This document shows positions 34,164-46,227 of a stretch of 64,000 bases of DNA, one piece after another. The stretch's first letter is position 1, and every line of letters begins with the position of its first letter. The DNA is taken from the NCBI GenBank assembly GCA_027922465.2, contig BQMF02000002.1, forward strand, positions 3,286,001-3,350,000, given 5' to 3'. The position numbers and the translations under genes are program-made. The notes below the pieces were generated by a model, which saw nothing but the letters and a program-made list of their open reading frames with translations, was not told the origin of the DNA and did no database searches. This stretch comes from Turritopsis dohrnii (lineage: Eukaryota; Cnidaria; Hydrozoa; Anthoathecata; Oceaniidae).

Positions 34164-34732
34164 TGTGCACAGAAAATAACTAGAGATTGTTTGGAACTTT
34201 ATGATATGATATGTTCAAACTGAAAATTAAAAATAATCACAAAACTAAGTGACAAAATATTGACGAAAAATTATCCAAGAAATTGAAAAGTATTTGACTA
34301 GAAATCTTGAAAAAATATATCAAAAATAATCTGCCTGAGCCAAAAAGGCTGATGAAATGAGAACAAAACAGGAAAAGACAAACGGCAGAAAACAACGTAC
34401 CAGGTAGCCAGTATGTATAAAAACTGTGAATATGTGCACAAGAGTTGAGAAATGAATGTATTATGATGCAACCTCACTCATAGCTTGATTGATGAGTTAT
34501 GAAAAGTCGAGAGAAAAATACGCCTATTAAATAAAAATCAAATACTAGATAATTGCCCTTGTGTGAAAAACTAAATTATACAGTAAAAATGTTACAAAAG
34601 AACTTAAATTGAATGCGTGAAGTTAGTTGTAAAGAGACACTGAATAAACGAAATGACGTTGACATGAACAAAAGAAACGTAAAGGACATAGAATTAAATT
34701 TTTTGTCCATTTTTACATGAACATGCATTACA
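34164..34732 (-). repeat. 3' LTR of BEL/Pao element 2
   Basis: 569 bp. It differs from the 5' LTR by a handful of bases, for example a 2-bp indel in GTGAATATGTGC. Confidence 0.9.
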
Positions 34733-34787
34733 TTCCCCACCATGGGCCAAAAATTTAATCACATGATCAATCAAACCAACCAATAGC

Positions 34788-37700
34788 TCATAACCAGCTA
34801 AAATAACAACTTTCACTCATTTCATAGAGCTCATTAAATAAATCGTGATCATTGACTGAATGAATCAAAACGAGGTTGCGGACAGATCTAGTCGTCTCAC
34901 GTTTGACACTTTCATTTTCGTTTTGATACGTTACTACAACTTTTCGAATATTGCCATCATCACCAACGACAACATCTTTGACCATACCGTACTTATAACG
35001 TTTCGTGAGTGGGGAATCGACTTTGGTGAATAACACAATGTCACCGATTTGCAAGTTGCGTTCATGGCGAAACCATTTTGTTTGCTTCATGAGTTTGGGA
35101 ACGTGACATTCGAGCCAGTTTTCGAACCAAGCATCATAGATTTTGGAGTTGGCTTCAAGTTGCTTCATTGGGTTGCAGGTTTTGACGAAATCTCCTGAAG
35201 GACTGCGTTCGTTGTTGCGCCCAAGTATCAAGCGATTCGGTGTTAGAAGATCCATGGTTTCTGTTTCAGTGATGTTTCCAACGAGCAGTGGTAAATCGTT
35301 GATTGAGTTTGCAATGACTGATCCAAGAGTCTCCCATTGAATGATTGATAACCTCTCGTTGTGGGCTATCTTTTCGATTGACAAGTTTACTTCCCGGATT
35401 TTACGTTCGACTTTCCCATTGACGTTGTGAGCTCCAACTGGGCACGTTTCGAACTCAACTTTTCGATCCTTGAAGAGTGTTGATTGAATGTTGGTGAAGC
35501 TCATTCGGATGTCTTGGTTGCTTTTGACGAGCTGACTACCTTCGTCGCAGAATAGCTTCTTGGGGAATCCATACCTCGAGGAAAATCTTGTGAATGATTG
35601 GATGAAAGAAGGCGATGAATAGTCGTCCATAACGTTGATGTTGACGGCCGAAGTTGAACAACAACAGTAGATAACGAGCCAAATTTTGACGGTTGCTCTT
35701 TTGTTGATTGGTGAGTACGATCTGTATGGACCACTGAGATCCACTTGAGTTTGATAAAATGCTGGTGCGATGGTGAGCGAACTGCTTGGAATTGGACCCA
35801 TGATGGCTTCGACTGTACGTTTCTCGATGTAGCGACATCGTTCACATGATCTTTTAATGGTTTTGACCAGGATTCTCCCTTTGATAATAAACACCTTCTT
35901 GAGTAGACGACGAAGTGTTGCTTCAATACCATCATGTTTCGACCAGTGAGATTCGACGGCAAGACTGTACGCGACGGGTGAGTGGCGATCGATGATCCGT
36001 ACACAAAACGTTGATTGAGATAAGTCGAGCATTGCATCTGTGAATTTTCCTGCTATCGTGACACCATTGTTTGGAAGGATTCGTCCTTTGTACGTTAGAA
36101 TGCCGTCCTTCAAAGTAGAGATTGGTTCGTACTTCCTTGGGTTGACGAATTCAATGACTTCACGAGTTGCAAGTTTGAAGAAATAACGTTCAGCAAGTTG
36201 AATTTCGACTTCTTTGAGATGAGGAACATCAGATGTTGTGAAGAGTAACATGTTATTTGAACGAAGCTTTGATCTCAGGTTGTTGAAATAGCGGTATACG
36301 TAGCCCATTACACGAACGACATTGCTGAAGGATTTGGCGTTGGGATCGATGAGATAGGATGAGAATCTGTAACGTTCTCCAACTTCTTCTGGGATGACGG
36401 ATGTCACATGATGAGCGTAAACCTCTTTGTTGACTTCTGATAATTCCTGATCGGTGAGGCGAAGTTCTTGAGCTGTCATAACTGGGAAGTCCTTGGATTG
36501 TTGAAGCATCCAGTTGTGACCATTGATCCAGGTTGATTCGTTGTTGACGTCTTCGATGGCTTGCACCTTTGCGTGTACCGATATCAGCTATCATCTCTTT
36601 GGTTGGAACGTACTTCCATTGGTTCTTGGTGGTGAAACGAAGACTTTCGACGACACGATTTCGTACCCACTGCTTCAAGGGTTTCTGGTCGTTGTCCAGC
36701 CAGTACAAAACGATTTGACTGTCCGTGAATTTCATTGACGATTGGTGCCATTTGTCGAGTGATCGCTTTACGATTTCTCCAGTGTGTGTGTTGATAAGAG
36801 CAGCATATAGTTCTCCCCTTGGCTGTGACATTCCTCTTGGTACTGCCCTGGTTCTTGAGAAGATGAGTTGACATGAGTGTTGACCATTGATTCTGAGAAA
36901 ACGAGCGTAGATAGCGACGCAAACCATAGATGAGCTTGCATCGCCAAAGTCGAGGGTTTCGATTGATAAATTGACGGCATCGACAGGTACTACTGCACGG
37001 TTGAATTTGAGGTTTCCAGCCTTCTTGCATCAGTTGAAAATTTGACTCCCACAACGCCCTGAGTGCGTCTGGTATGACATCGTCCCAGTCTAGTTTGCGG
37101 CGGACGAGGTCTTGAAGGTCGATTTTCATAGATGCGATGAGTGGTGACACTTTGCCAGTCAGGTCAAACATTTCGGCCACTTTTGATGCACAATGACGAC
37201 GTGTTAACTTGGATGGAATAACATTGACTTGACTCGTTGGTTTCTTTCCTCGAGATTTTTTCGCGAAATTCAGATCACCAATGTTGAGTGAGACCATGTC
37301 TGATTTGACGTACCATTTGAATCCAGCGATGTGAATCATCTCTCCGTCTTCGCTCATGGTGGTTGGAGGGTCTTCGCCTGAGAATACGAATCCCTTAAGG
37401 TTGAAGCCACCTCGATTGATGACATGTTCGAGTTGATCTGCACGGCTGTAGGCGGTTTGTCTATCTTTTTCACCGGTGAGACAATCATCGACGTAAATAT
37501 CACGTTTGACGATCTCTTCAATTTCAGGGTACTCGTCTTTTGAGATCTCTGCGACACGTCGAAGACCATATTCGGCTTGGTTTCCTGAAGATTTAACCCC
37601 ATAGATGAGGGTTTTGATGACTTTTTGTTGAGGGATTTTGGATGGATCCAGATTTGGTTGCCAAATGTAGCGTTGATAGCACCAGTGAGATTCGTCCAAT

Positions 37701-40700
37701 CGGATGGTATTGTACATCTTTTTGATATCTGTATGCATGGCGATTGGGTGAATGAAAAAACGGATTAAGACTTCTTGAAGCTTGTTGAGCGTATTCCTCC
37801 CTTTAGCAAGAAGATCGTTTAGACTATATCCTGATGATGTTGTTGATGATGCATCGAAGACAATGCGACAGGGGGTGCTGATCGAGTTGCCCTTCCACAC
37901 TGCTCTCCATGGGATATAGTGATGGCATTGATGGTCGTTGAGCATGTTTTGAGTTGATTTTGGTAGATTGCTGACGTAATCGACGTAACCGAGGCTCTGT
38001 AACTTGGACTCTGACAATAGGATATCTTGTTTGTCGTTCTGATTAGATGGTTTGTTGAGTTTTCGTAGTTGCTGACTAAAGACTTTCATTGCAACGTCTT
38101 TGTTGTTAGCTAATCTGATCGATGGATCTGCGATAAATGGTAGAGTAGCTGTGGTTGTTCGAGTCTCAAGATCGATTGTGACGGATGAGTTGATCAATGA
38201 TTGCTCGATCTCCTCCCTAATGCTGATAGCTTCAACTGATTCATCGTGTTTACATTGGTTGCAGTTACGACAATTTGGACAACGATATGTGATCTCACTG
38301 CCTGCTCCTTCGACTTCCTCAAAGACTCGCATTGATGTGGATAGGTGAGAATTGAAGCCAAGTAATGGAACGTGAATGTCAGATGAATGATTTTGAAGTG
38401 ATCGATAGGTTGACGTGAAGTTGCAGGATGCATGAAACGGACTGAAAGATGGGTGAGGTCCACCGATGACACCTTTTCCTCCACTTGCACTTGTGAAGGA
38501 TGATTCGAATATTGAAAGTCCTGATGGCATTTGATAAACGATTTTTGGAAAATATCTCAGGTATTTGATGCCAATCATCATATGAACGTCGCCACCTATT
38601 GATGATGGAAGCTTTGGAAGATGTTTTGATGAATTACTAGACTTGGAATAAGATTGGATGATGTCTTTTTCTGCTTCGGCGAGAGAAAACGTTGGGAATG
38701 TTGATGTGATCTGAGGAATGCATGGGCCATTTAACGAGGCTGTCTTCCCATTGCTGAGTGGAATGTTGACGACGTAACGACCAAGTGATGATTTTGTGAC
38801 GCTGTTCCCGACACCACCGAGAATGATTGGTGCAGACGAATCCTTGATGGCGTTAGGTCCAAGAAGGTTGATTGTTTTTTCGCTGACCACAAAGTCAGAG
38901 CAGCCACTATCATAGAAGATAAGCAGCTTATGTTGATTTATGAGGACTTCCTGGAGCATGTAGATACCCCTATCTCCATTTTGATCGTTAGATTTAAAGG
39001 ATTCTGCGTGAAATGACAAGCTTATGTTTTTCGTAAAGCTTGGAAGATTTGGATTTTTGAAGAATCGTTCTTTGAATTTCTCTAGAAGTTCGACGTTGGC
39101 TGGTTCATCCTTGTGCTCGTCGCAGACCAAGACGTGTTTTCGTACAGGATATTTTCGATGCGATGCATTAGGACAAACGAAGTCGTGCTGGCATTTACCA
39201 TCCTTGTGCTTTCCAGATGCGATTGCTGCACCTGGGAAGAGACATTGAAAGCAGTATCCTTTTGTTTTGAGAAGAGAGAGTCTATTTGCAGGTGTAAGTT
39301 CAGCAAATTTCTGACAGGTGTAATATTGAACCAACTTAGTCTTGCCTGGGCCTGACGAGGCAACATGATCACTTTCACCAGCTGGGGTGTCACATAGAGC
39401 ACACATAGGATTCGAGGTATCAGAGGACACATATGAATTAAGGAAATGCCCATACCTCTTATCCTTGGTGTGTTTGGATGAGTCCTTAGGTTTGTTGCTG
39501 TCGTTTGATTTGGGTATGCTGTCTCGAATGAGAAGTTTCTGCTCATTGATTCTTCGTTCCTTGGATAGGAATTCGATCAATGATGTCCAAGTCTCTTTGG
39601 GGCTTAGGTTGTCATCACAGATACTTGTAAGAAATCTGGTTGATCTGCCATCACCGAGAAGGTTCTGTATGTGATTGAGACAGTCGCCATAATACAGGTG
39701 CTCTTCGATGTCATGTTTCTTAGCTAGAGCTGCCATCTCCTGCATCATGCTGATGAGTTGACTGATGCCAGATACGAGTTTCTCTGGGTTCTTCTTGAAG
39801 ATTTCGAGTGACTTGAGTTGGCTGATCTTTTTCTTGAGCATCATCCTGGTGTCACCGAATGCTTGCTCGAGACGCTGCCATATGTCGTCGATCAATTCAA
39901 GATTCTTGACCATGGTGTATGCTGGATCAGCAAGATAGTTGTTGATTAAGAGGTCTGGTAAGTAGCTCTTAGGAGTTGATGACAAATGAACTTTTTCAAA
40001 GTTAGAGCGAAAAGTATAAAAGTCGGTTTTGGAATCATATCCTGCGAATTTTTCGAGATGAATGTTAAGTTTGTTACGTTTAAACTCTGAATGGACGTCT
40101 AGTTCTCGATTACTTATTTCATTGTTCAGGTTTTGGATAAATATTTGACGTAAAGTGTCTAATGCAAAAAATCTCTCACCAAGTTCTTGAATAGTGACTT
40201 TAATCTGCTCATTTGAGGTGGTTATTTGAAGACATTCTTTGTATGCTTCTGAAACTTTGTTGAACTTGGTTTCGTCTGATTTCATTTCCTTTCTCCAGTT
40301 CAGTAGGTCACTGGATACTGAATCAGCTGGGATACGTTTAAACTTAATTTCGAGTTCGTCGATAGATCCCTGGGCCAATTTGATGTTGAAGTTGAGAGTC
40401 TGTTCCTTGTGGGCGATGAACTCATCGACTCTCTTTCTTTCCTTTTGAGCGGTGAATTTGGAGTTAAAATCCTTTGAGTCCTGAATGTAACTTGTGATCT
40501 GATCCAGAGCTGCTTTGATTGCCTGCTGGATGTCGTCTGAGATGGATTCTCCAGATGAGGTGATTCTATGTGATCGTGTACGAATCGACTTGCGCATGAG
40601 TTCGAATCTTGAAAGTAGCGATTTCAGCTCCTCTGGTTGAAGGTTCTGAAAATTGTTCTCGTTGATGAGATCTGGTATCTCCTCACACATCACCATGATA

Positions 40701-40885
40701 GCAATGCGTTCCTCGTTTGTTGAGGTGAACGGAGATGGTGGAGGTTGTGACTCCATGACGTTTTCGGACTGCTCGGTTGAATGACGCGATAAGTCCTGTG
40801 ATTGATTTGACTGAAGGAGTGTGACTGCACCAGTCGAGTGAAGCTCCTTATAATTGATACAAGTGGTCTTCCTAAGCACTGACAT
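34788..40885 (-). pseudogene. BEL/Pao gag-pol, broken by two frameshifts
   Basis: Minus strand from 40885. The first frame (1433 codons, to 36584) holds gag with coiled-coil-like stretches, a Cys/His segment, and a retropepsin-like IFYDSGCSDFVV. It continues with a CPNCRNCNQCKHDE motif before RT, RT with IYVDDCLTG, and the start of RNase H. Near 37020 the sense shifts to another frame: RNase H continues as LDFGDASSSMV, MKFTDSQIVLYWL and ADIGTRKGA (to about 36580). Near 36570 it shifts again into a 592-codon frame with the integrase. That frame has a zinc domain (H, H, CERC), catalytic D in VDLSGPYR, D in FCDEGSQL and E in GKVERK, and a DUF5641-like tail ending at 34788. Everything else looks complete, so inactivation is slight and recent, or the shifts are sequence errors. 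Confidence 0.85.
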
Positions 40886-41001
40886 GCGTTAGAGACTAGC
40901 AGTATTGATTGAGTAAAGGATATAAACGAATCAGCCCTCTCTGAAGCGAAGTGTCTGATTGAAGGTTGAAGCGAGGCAAAGCAAGGCGTCTGTTTGAATG
41001 A

Positions 41002-41569
41002 TGTGCACAGAAAATAACTAGAGATTGTTTGGAACTTTATGATATGATATGTTCAAACTGAAAATTAAAAATAATCACAAAACTAAGTGACAAAATATTG
41101 ACGAAAAATTATCCAAGAAATTGAAAAGTATTTGACTAGAAATCTTGAGAAAATATATCAAAAATAATCTGCCTGAGCCAAAAAGGCTGATGAAATGAGA
41201 ACAAAACAGGAAAAGACAAACGGCAGAAAACAACGTACCAGGTAGCCAGTATGTATAAAAACTGTGAATGTGCACAAGAGTTGAGAAATGAATGTATTAT
41301 GATGCAACCTCACTCATAGCTTGATTGATGAGTTATAAAAAGTCGAGAGAAAAATACGCCTATTTAAATAAAAATCAAATACTAGATAATTGCCCTTGTG
41401 TGAAAAACTAAATTATACAGTAAAAATGTTACAAAAGAACTTAAATTGAATGCGTGAAATTAGTTGTCAAGAGACACTGAATAAACGAAATGACGCTGAC
41501 ATGAACAAAAGAAACGTAAAGGACATAGAATTAAATTTTTTGTCCATTTTTACATGAACATGCATTACA
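41002..41569 (-). repeat. 5' LTR of BEL/Pao element 2
   Basis: 568 bp, TG...CA ended. The gag ATG follows about 117 bp downstream on the minus strand. No convincing tRNA primer site is seen next to the LTR. Confidence 0.9.
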
Positions 41570-41643
41570 ACTTACTTGTCAGCCTTATGTTAATTGAACT
41601 GTCAGCATATTTTCTAATCTTTCTGTTTTGTTTTATATGCTAG

Positions 41644-44192
41644 ATATGTGCCTACCTAGAGACCAGAAATGTTGCTGCAGCAGTTATTCAAAACTTTAGG
41701 GAAAATAAGGTATATACTTATAAAACATTTTAAAGCCATTAAACATAATTTTGATGATTATAAAATGAAAGGTTCTCTAATGAAGTTTTATTTTTTCAAC
41801 TGTTTTCAACGCATTTATATCCAGTTAATCATAGAACAACACAAACGGGTTAAGGCAATTAAGTTGTAAATTTGATGAAGTTCAGAACAAATATTTTTAT
41901 CCTTACTATCTGCACCTATTGTTGCATTCATTTTTTAGATGGACAAAGAAGCATGTTGGGAAGCATCCGAATCAGACTTTGCAGCACTTGGTTTGACATC
42001 AAGAGGAGATCTCATAAAGTTGAAGAGCTATCGTATGCCCAGTATGAATAAAGAAGAACTGAGCAGCGAATTGGCCACTTTTGTAAAAGTAACTACAGCA
42101 GAGCGTACAACAGCTAAAGTAAAACTACGAAAAGAAGTACCACCCCGAACCGAAAAGGTGTAAAGTCCATACATTTAGGCTGGATGCATTACAATACCCG
42201 CAGTGGAAAGTATACATCTGTTAGAAAAAGTCGTGGTGGTGGAATACACCCTTTGACATTTGAGTGTTCTCAAACTCTAAAAGATGTATTGGATTTGTCA
42301 AAAGAAAAATTCTTCCCTGGTGGAATGTCACTTAATGGAAATCTCAATTCTATGGAAATAAACCTTGGCAATAACAACGGTGCTGTTTTTGATTTTGATT
42401 TGTCTACTACAGTGGAGGAACATTTTTCTCAAAGTAATGGATACAGCAAGAGTAAGAAAAATAAAATTTATCTTCTGTCAAAACTACTGTCAAATTCTGC
42501 TAAAATTATCAGACTGATAGACACGATTGGTGAAAGTGATGATGACGATTTTGTGAATATCACGTGTCCCCTAAATTCTGGAAAACATAATTCACAAGTT
42601 TCCTTGAATAATAGTCCATCTTTAAAGTCGGCATCAAGTTCCAACAATATTCCAGATTTTGACCATTCTTTAATTGGTATAGGGGATTTTGAAGACAGTC
42701 AAGGATCTTTCAATAGTGACATGAATTCTGCAAATGGTCAACAGATACATTCTCCAGATAGTTCAGCATTGCAGCAAAATGTTGATCTTGAAAAAAACCG
42801 TTTAACAGAACTGATGGAAGCGAGAAGAAATCGTGTTGGAATTGAGCCTGCGTTATGTGACCCTCATGTTACAGTCAGAATTCGCCATCCCACACTTGAT
42901 TCCAAGGTTAGGTTATTCAATGACGCTGACATGTTTACTCACGTCTACGATTGGGTTGGTAGCTTATCGATTAAACCAGAACACTTTGAATTAAAAGATT
43001 GTCATAATAACACTGTGCAACCCTTTGTGAAAGTTTATTCAGGTGTTTTCAATGTATTTAAAGTATTGCAACCTGTTCTTATGACTCCAAGTGGCAGTGT
43101 TGGTTTTAAAGGTTTTGGGGTCACAAATGAAGAAACAGAAAAAACGTCTTCTCCTATAAGACTTACGTCTGATAAGTACAGTGACATTGAAAATCTAAGA
43201 TGTGCTGCAATGTCTAACTTTGAACACAAAACACACAATTTGGAAGTTAATCGTGATGACGTGTACAATGATGTTTTGGCAATTTATAATAAGAGGCTTC
43301 CTCCTAGCACTTTCCTGAAACTATCATTCAGTAATGAAAACGCTGTTGGAGATGGAGTAAATCGTGATGTGTACCTGAATTTTTTGAGAAGTTATATGAA
43401 AGAATGGATGGTAGTTTCTCTAAAGTACCATTGTCCAATTTTGAAGAAGAAGAACTAACTACAATTGGTAAGATTATCAGTCACGCATATCTTTTGCATG
43501 GAATATTTCCAATTCAATTGTGCAAGGTTTCATTGATGAAATATTTAATAGGGACCGTAGATGATGATATTTTAACCCGAAGTTTTTTGGAATATCTTCC
43601 ACCTCATGAGGAGGAACTTCTATCAAACTTTAACACATCAACTGATATACAGGCTGTGATTGACATTTTTAGTGAATTTGGCATATTTACTATACCTACA
43701 GTGGATAATGTACCTGAATTGATAAAAAAGGCAGCTAAAATAGCTCTAATTAAACAACCGTGTTTCAACTTCCAAGCATTGGTTAATGGCATGGGCAAAT
43801 TTTGGAATCGTGTCACTGCAAGCATGCTTGAATTTTTGTATGCTACAACTATCCCGACGTCTGATAAGATCATAAAATCTTTGGAAGTCAATGAAAAGGG
43901 AGCACAAGATCAGAAGGTAACTACTTGGTTACATCGCTTTATCCGTGGGTGCTCAGGTGATCAGTTAATCAAATTCATTAGGTTCATTTCGGGGTCGCCC
44001 TCTTTATTGCCTGGTGCTATAATCCGTGTAGAATACGTTAATCAACACACAAGTTTATATCCTACCTCAAAGGCTTGTTTCAAAATTTTGTATTTACCTC
44101 GTCAATACAGTTCGATGTATCAACTTAAAGACAATTTGGAAACTTACATCATGAAGTCTAATTCTAGTCATTGGACAATGCACGATAATTAA
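41644..44192 (+). pseudogene. SAM / GGG-motif / HECT-like protein gene, 5'-incomplete, with two frameshifts
   Basis: Exon 41644-41709 (acceptor TGCTAG, donor AAG|GTATAT) and the exon from 41939 (acceptor TTTTTTAG) join in phase. Together they form a SAM-like domain ending FAALGLTSRGDLIKLKSY. Near 42140 the frame must shift to continue as GVKSIHLGWMHYN, YTSVRKSRGGG and the KEKFFPGGMS block, a domain pair I associate with cnidarian and fish multicopy HECT-type genes. The frame (to 43458) enters a HECT-like region (GDGVNRDVYLNFLRSYMKEW). At about 43405 it needs a one-base shift to continue to 44192, with LIKFIRFISGSPSLLPG and the catalytic-loop-like KACFKILYLP, whose Cys fits the HECT ubiquitin-thioester position. 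HECT proteins are E3 ubiquitin ligases. The first exon(s) are missing: BEL element 2 ends 75 bp upstream. It could be a pseudogene or carry assembly errors. Confidence 0.65.
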
Positions 44193-44383
44193 TTTGGACT
44201 TTGATTTGTGAAAGTTTGATCATTGTAATCTGCATTGTAACAGATTTGTTTTATCATGAAATGTTTTTGACATAACATATAATAACATGTAACATTATAC
44301 ATAACATATAGTTATACGTGAAAGTTATTTTCCAGTATTCAGGGTAGTTTATGATCTCTACTTATGAGTGTTGAATGACCCAG

Positions 44384-45764
44384 TCTATATATTAATAGCC
44401 GATTCTCTGTCTGTCTGTTTGTTTGTTTGTTTGTTTGTTTGTTTGTTTGTAAGTCACGCAAAATGGTAGATTGAGTTGTGAGCGAAATTATTTCTTTTTT
44501 GTGTGCGACGTGAGTTCGAAGCAAATACATTGCAACGCCAATCGAACGTGACTTTTTTTGGCTGATGAACTAATAGGAATAACGTTTTGTTTTTATCATT
44601 ATTGTTAGTTTTATATTCCACATTATTGACTTGGCTTTGAAAACAGTACATCAACTAAATACAAAGTCACTAACTGATTAAATATTTTGGACAAAAAGCA
44701 GCAGTGGCAGAACGTGGCAGCATAGATGAGTTTCTGATGTTAATTACCAGTTAAAGATCTGTTTAAACTAAAAATTTAATAAACTTCACAAAAATAGATT
44801 TCGAGTGCTAATGAGTATTATTTTTAATAATTTTTTTTGTCTTAAAAACGCCTCCTGAGAACCGGTTTAACCGACAGTGTGCAGAGAGCATCTAATTGCC
44901 AACCAAGATGCGTGCGCATATTGGTAGGAAATTGACTTGATCTATTAAGCATTTATGTTGAAACTCACAGCAATTATCGAGCAAAAAACACTAATGTTTA
45001 TAAACATCACGTCACTTGGAAACTCATCTATATGTTCGGGGTTTGCCACTAACTCTTGCCTGACTGTCTGAGACGGGTGAACTTTTTTTTTGAGCAATCA
45101 AAATGTTTAAAAACCGATAGGTAAAAAAAGAGTATCATATCAAAAGAAAATGTTTTTTTTTTTTTTTTTTTTTTGCTTTTCTTTTAATAATTTAATTTGT
45201 TCTTTTAATTGTTAAGCGTTCTAATCGAACGTTTTTTTATTCTATTTATTCATTTAGCACGTGCCTTTTTTCTCTCCTCCGTGTGAACTTTTTAAGAAGA
45301 GAAACCATTTTCCCCCTGTTTGATAGCACCCATGTTAGAGCGCGTAACGTTTTTAGAACAAAAGCTAATAAAAAGTTTTTTTCTCTCTACGTTTTGAGTG
45401 CAAATAAATAACACATGAAATTTGGGGTTTTTTGGAACCATTGTTTAAACTGATATTTGATATTTGATTTCGAATCTGTCGCTAGGATAACTGACGTTTT
45501 TTCGGGTCCGCGATACAAGCGATGGGGTGACAAAAAATTTGGGTCTAACTTTTTTGGGAGGGGTCTGTGACGTCATCAAAATCTTTGAAGAATGATATCT
45601 CTGTAACGGTTGATCGTAGCGGAACGATCCCATACATTTTTTTAATCAGTTTTTCGAGCTCTACAACATGGTAACACTTTCGGTTGCCAATTCCTTAATT
45701 TTATTTTTCGTGAAGTCAACGCATGCTGAACATGGGCGGCGAGCGACGCCGCCTTGGCGGCTAG
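44384..45764 (+). mobile_element. Non-autonomous Helitron-like element
   Basis: The 5' end TCTATATATTAATAGCC is followed by CTGTCTGTCTG, as seen in several animal Helitrons. The 3' end is a GC-rich hairpin GCCGCC-TT-GGCGGC followed by CTAG and then T, fitting the CTRR terminus and T flank. There are no TIRs and no target duplication, as expected. The interior has no Rep/helicase frame. It includes a (TTTG)n microsatellite and a long T run. The 5' flank base is G rather than the expected A, which weakens the exact start. Confidence 0.6.
44412..44452. repeat. (TTTG)n microsatellite
   Basis: About ten TTTG units in a row after CTGTCTGTC, inside the Helitron-like 5' region. Confidence 0.9.
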
Positions 45765-46028
45765 TTTTGTTTTATTTGCCGCTATGGACAGCATAAGCAC
45801 TGACTCTTCATCATACCTCCCTTCAGAACTTTCAGGGTTTATTTAAAGTTACTTTCAGATACTAAAGCGTCAAAAAAGTATTTTGTTTATTTTTATTTTT
45901 GACTAGCAGCTCTGTTGAATTTTATTCTTTTGCAGTTAATAATTGTTTGAACCCATTGCGTTATGTTAATATTCAATGAAGATTACACGTCCTTCACATG
46001 AAACCACAAAGTTTGTTTAATTTAGTTG

Positions 46029-46112
46029 ATTTTATTTCGGTAAAATCTGAAGCCGATCTTATTCTGCCGAATAGACCTGTATTTATTACAGGGCCTTACG
46101 GCAGGACATCCT
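46029..46112 (+). repeat. Left inverted terminal repeat of the DIRS element
   Basis: 84 bp, starts ATTTTATTTCGGTAAAATCT and ends GGCAGGACATCCT. Perfect inverse of 50231-50314. Confidence 0.92.
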
Positions 46113-46227
46113 CTTCGAATTCTCTCGATGAAGATAGCGGAAGCCATCTTCGTTTGAATCGCAATCCATTAATATCGAGAGAATTCTTTTATTGTGAAAC
46201 AAGTAATTTGATCCAGACATACACATC

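Larger units (their letters stand above)
34164..41569 (-). mobile_element. BEL/Pao LTR retrotransposon 2, near-complete but frameshifted
   Basis: LTRs at 34164-34732 (569 bp) and 41002-41569 (568 bp) are about 99% alike by eye (some six substitutions and two small indels). On the coding strand they start TGTAATGC and end TGCACA. A purine tract (GGTGGGGAATG) precedes the 3' LTR. Gag-pol lies between them on the minus strand with two frameshifts. I found no clean target duplication: CTTGT borders the left LTR, and CTTGT recurs 5 bp beyond the right one. It is older or more damaged than element 1 and from a different BEL lineage. Confidence 0.9.

Noticed and set aside
36253..37602. Separate small minus-strand genes (224, 70 and 82 codons)
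   Set aside because: These are alternative frames and the frameshifted RNase H part of BEL element 2.
39082..39546. 154-codon minus-strand frame inside BEL element 2
   Set aside because: A shadow of gag-pol with no domain.
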